Source of the DNA: CAADGY01 sp900696665
GTDB lineage: Bacteria; Acidobacteriota; Terriglobia; Bryobacterales; Bryobacteraceae
Length of the DNA: 41,376 nt
Assembly: GCA_035063885.1 (NCBI GenBank)
Contig: JAPSFM010000037.1
Location: 1 to 41,376 of the forward strand
Direction of reading: 5' to 3'
Below are positions 40,625-41,376 of the stretch, piece by piece (position 1 is the stretch's first letter; each line of letters starts with the position of its first letter). Position numbers and translations under genes: made by a program. Under the pieces are notes generated by a model that made no database searches, was not told the DNA's origin, and saw only the letters and a program-made list of their open reading frames with translations.

Positions 40625-41376
40625 TTACGGATTCCCGCCCACAATCGGCACGTGCAGGACTGTGACGCCGCGGCTGGAGATCGCTTCGCGAAGCGCCGGG
40701 ACCAGTTCTTCGGATTTCCGGATGAGCACTCCCCGGGCGCCCAGAGATTCTGCCAGTCCCACGAAGTCGATCGCCCCAAGGGAACTGCTGATGGGTTCGC
40801 CAAACTGGCGGATGTGGCCCGTTCGCGTGATACCCCAACCCTGATCGTCGGCGACGATCGCGGCGAACGGCAATTCCTGGCGGGCGGCGCGCTCGAGTTC
40901 AGCGACATTAAAAGTGAATGCGCCGTCGCCGGACAGCAGCACGACAGGGCGGTCGGGGTACACCAGCCTGGCCGCCATGGCGCCGCCAATACCCCATCCC
41001 ACCACGCCACTCCGGCCGCAGGTGAGCCAGTGGCCCGGATAGCGATCCAGGAGAAGTTGATGCGCCCACTGGCCGATACTGCCGCCATCGATCAGCAGTA
41101 CTGTAGCCGATTCCATTACCTCACGCAGCGCCTGTACGATGTGCACCGCATGAGTGCCCGAGGACGCCGGGCGAATCGCCCGCTCCTTCACCGCGCGGCA
41201 AAAGGCTTCCCGCCGCTTTCGCGCCTCCCCCAGCCACGCTTTAAACGGTGTGGCACGCCGCCGTCCCACGGCCATGCCAAGTTCGTCCCATCCCTGAGTG
41301 AATTGCAAGACGGCCGCGCCGTCCATGACAGCGCCGGGTTCCAGGTATCCCACGCGGTAATCCGGCAGCGCGCCCG
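40625..41376 (-). CDS. Thiamine-diphosphate-dependent enzyme, acetolactate-synthase-like (partial)
   Basis: Only the C-terminal 250 residues are in the window; the frame runs off the right edge, where the minus-strand reading begins in the middle of the protein. The ThDP-binding segment is clear: GDGAFTFNVAELERAARQ, then AAIVADDQGWGITRTG. The enzyme belongs to the acetolactate synthase/benzoylformate decarboxylase superfamily; which reaction it performs cannot be told from this part. The usual metal-binding NN at the end of the GDG-motif is DD. Its stop lies 12 bp beyond that of purA, in convergent orientation. Confidence 0.85.
   Translation of the reverse strand, partial: GALPDYRVGYLEPGAVMDGAAVLQFTQGWDELGMAVGRRRATPFKAWLGEARKRREAFCRAVKERAIRPASSGTHAVHIVQALREVMESATVLLIDGGSIGQWAHQLLLDRYPGHWLTCGRSGVVGWGIGGAMAARLVYPDRPVVLLSGDGAFTFNVAELERAARQELPFAAIVADDQGWGITRTGHIRQFGEPISSSLGAIDFVGLAESLGARGVLIRKSEELVPALREAISSRGVTVLHVPIVGGNP

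Overview
The window looks like a chromosomal segment of an Acidobacteriota bacterium, probably a Solibacter/Bryobacter-like relative. The basis is gene content read from translations, not a database search: two very large Oar-type TonB-dependent receptors with an N-terminal carboxypeptidase-regulatory-like domain, a CHRD protein with a PEP-CTERM tail, Ku, long-form HPF, a Thr-type sulfatase-like/TPR lipoprotein and GC-rich codon use. No phage, insertion sequence or CRISPR array was seen. Nearly all genes are intact; one decayed DUF72 remnant is present and one gene runs off the right edge.

Layout. 1-540: a tRNA(CAU) on the minus strand, then 450 nt without a gene that folds into an elaborate multi-branched RNA between two sigma70-like promoters (candidate new ncRNA). 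563-5424: Wzt-type polysaccharide ABC ATPase, methyltransferase with coiled coil, and a fused GT2-GT4 glycosyltransferase. 5393-5905: small exported protein. 6099-6248: 49-residue HTH-like ORF. 6256-7903 (minus): perR-ahpC-ahpD peroxide-defence operon with a PerR box inside its promoter. 8124-12281: YtxH protein, DUF948-like membrane protein, rpoN, hpf, rapZ. 12292-14600: Ku, DUF1328 protein, DUF2892/SRPBCC protein and a DUF72 remnant. 14916-19001 (minus): accC, accB, M24 peptidase, AI-2E-family membrane protein.

19038-30608: a Tat-exported beta-propeller protein (oligogalacturonate-lyase-like), a CHRD/PEP-CTERM protein, a sulfatase-like/TPR lipoprotein that may be expressed from a leaderless mRNA, and two convergent TonB receptors. 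30694-35169 (minus): a very small bacterial-microcompartment locus (one BMC-H shell protein, one CoA-acylating aldehyde dehydrogenase with an unusual C-terminal extension, one translationally coupled unknown protein) followed by recJ. 35307-41376: exported START-like protein, GT4 glycosyltransferase, prepilin peptidase, exported HExxH metalloprotease-like protein, an unknown conserved protein, purA and a partial ThDP-dependent enzyme.

How the parts work together. The left end makes and exports surface polysaccharide. The peroxide operon and Ku protect against oxidative and DNA damage. rpoN-hpf-rapZ links nitrogen/stress transcription, ribosome hibernation and cell-envelope precursor control. 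The TonB receptors, the lyase-like propeller and the sulfatase-like protein suggest uptake and processing of polymeric substrates. The most novel material is the structured RNA at 184-475 and the minimal microcompartment locus at 32470-35169.
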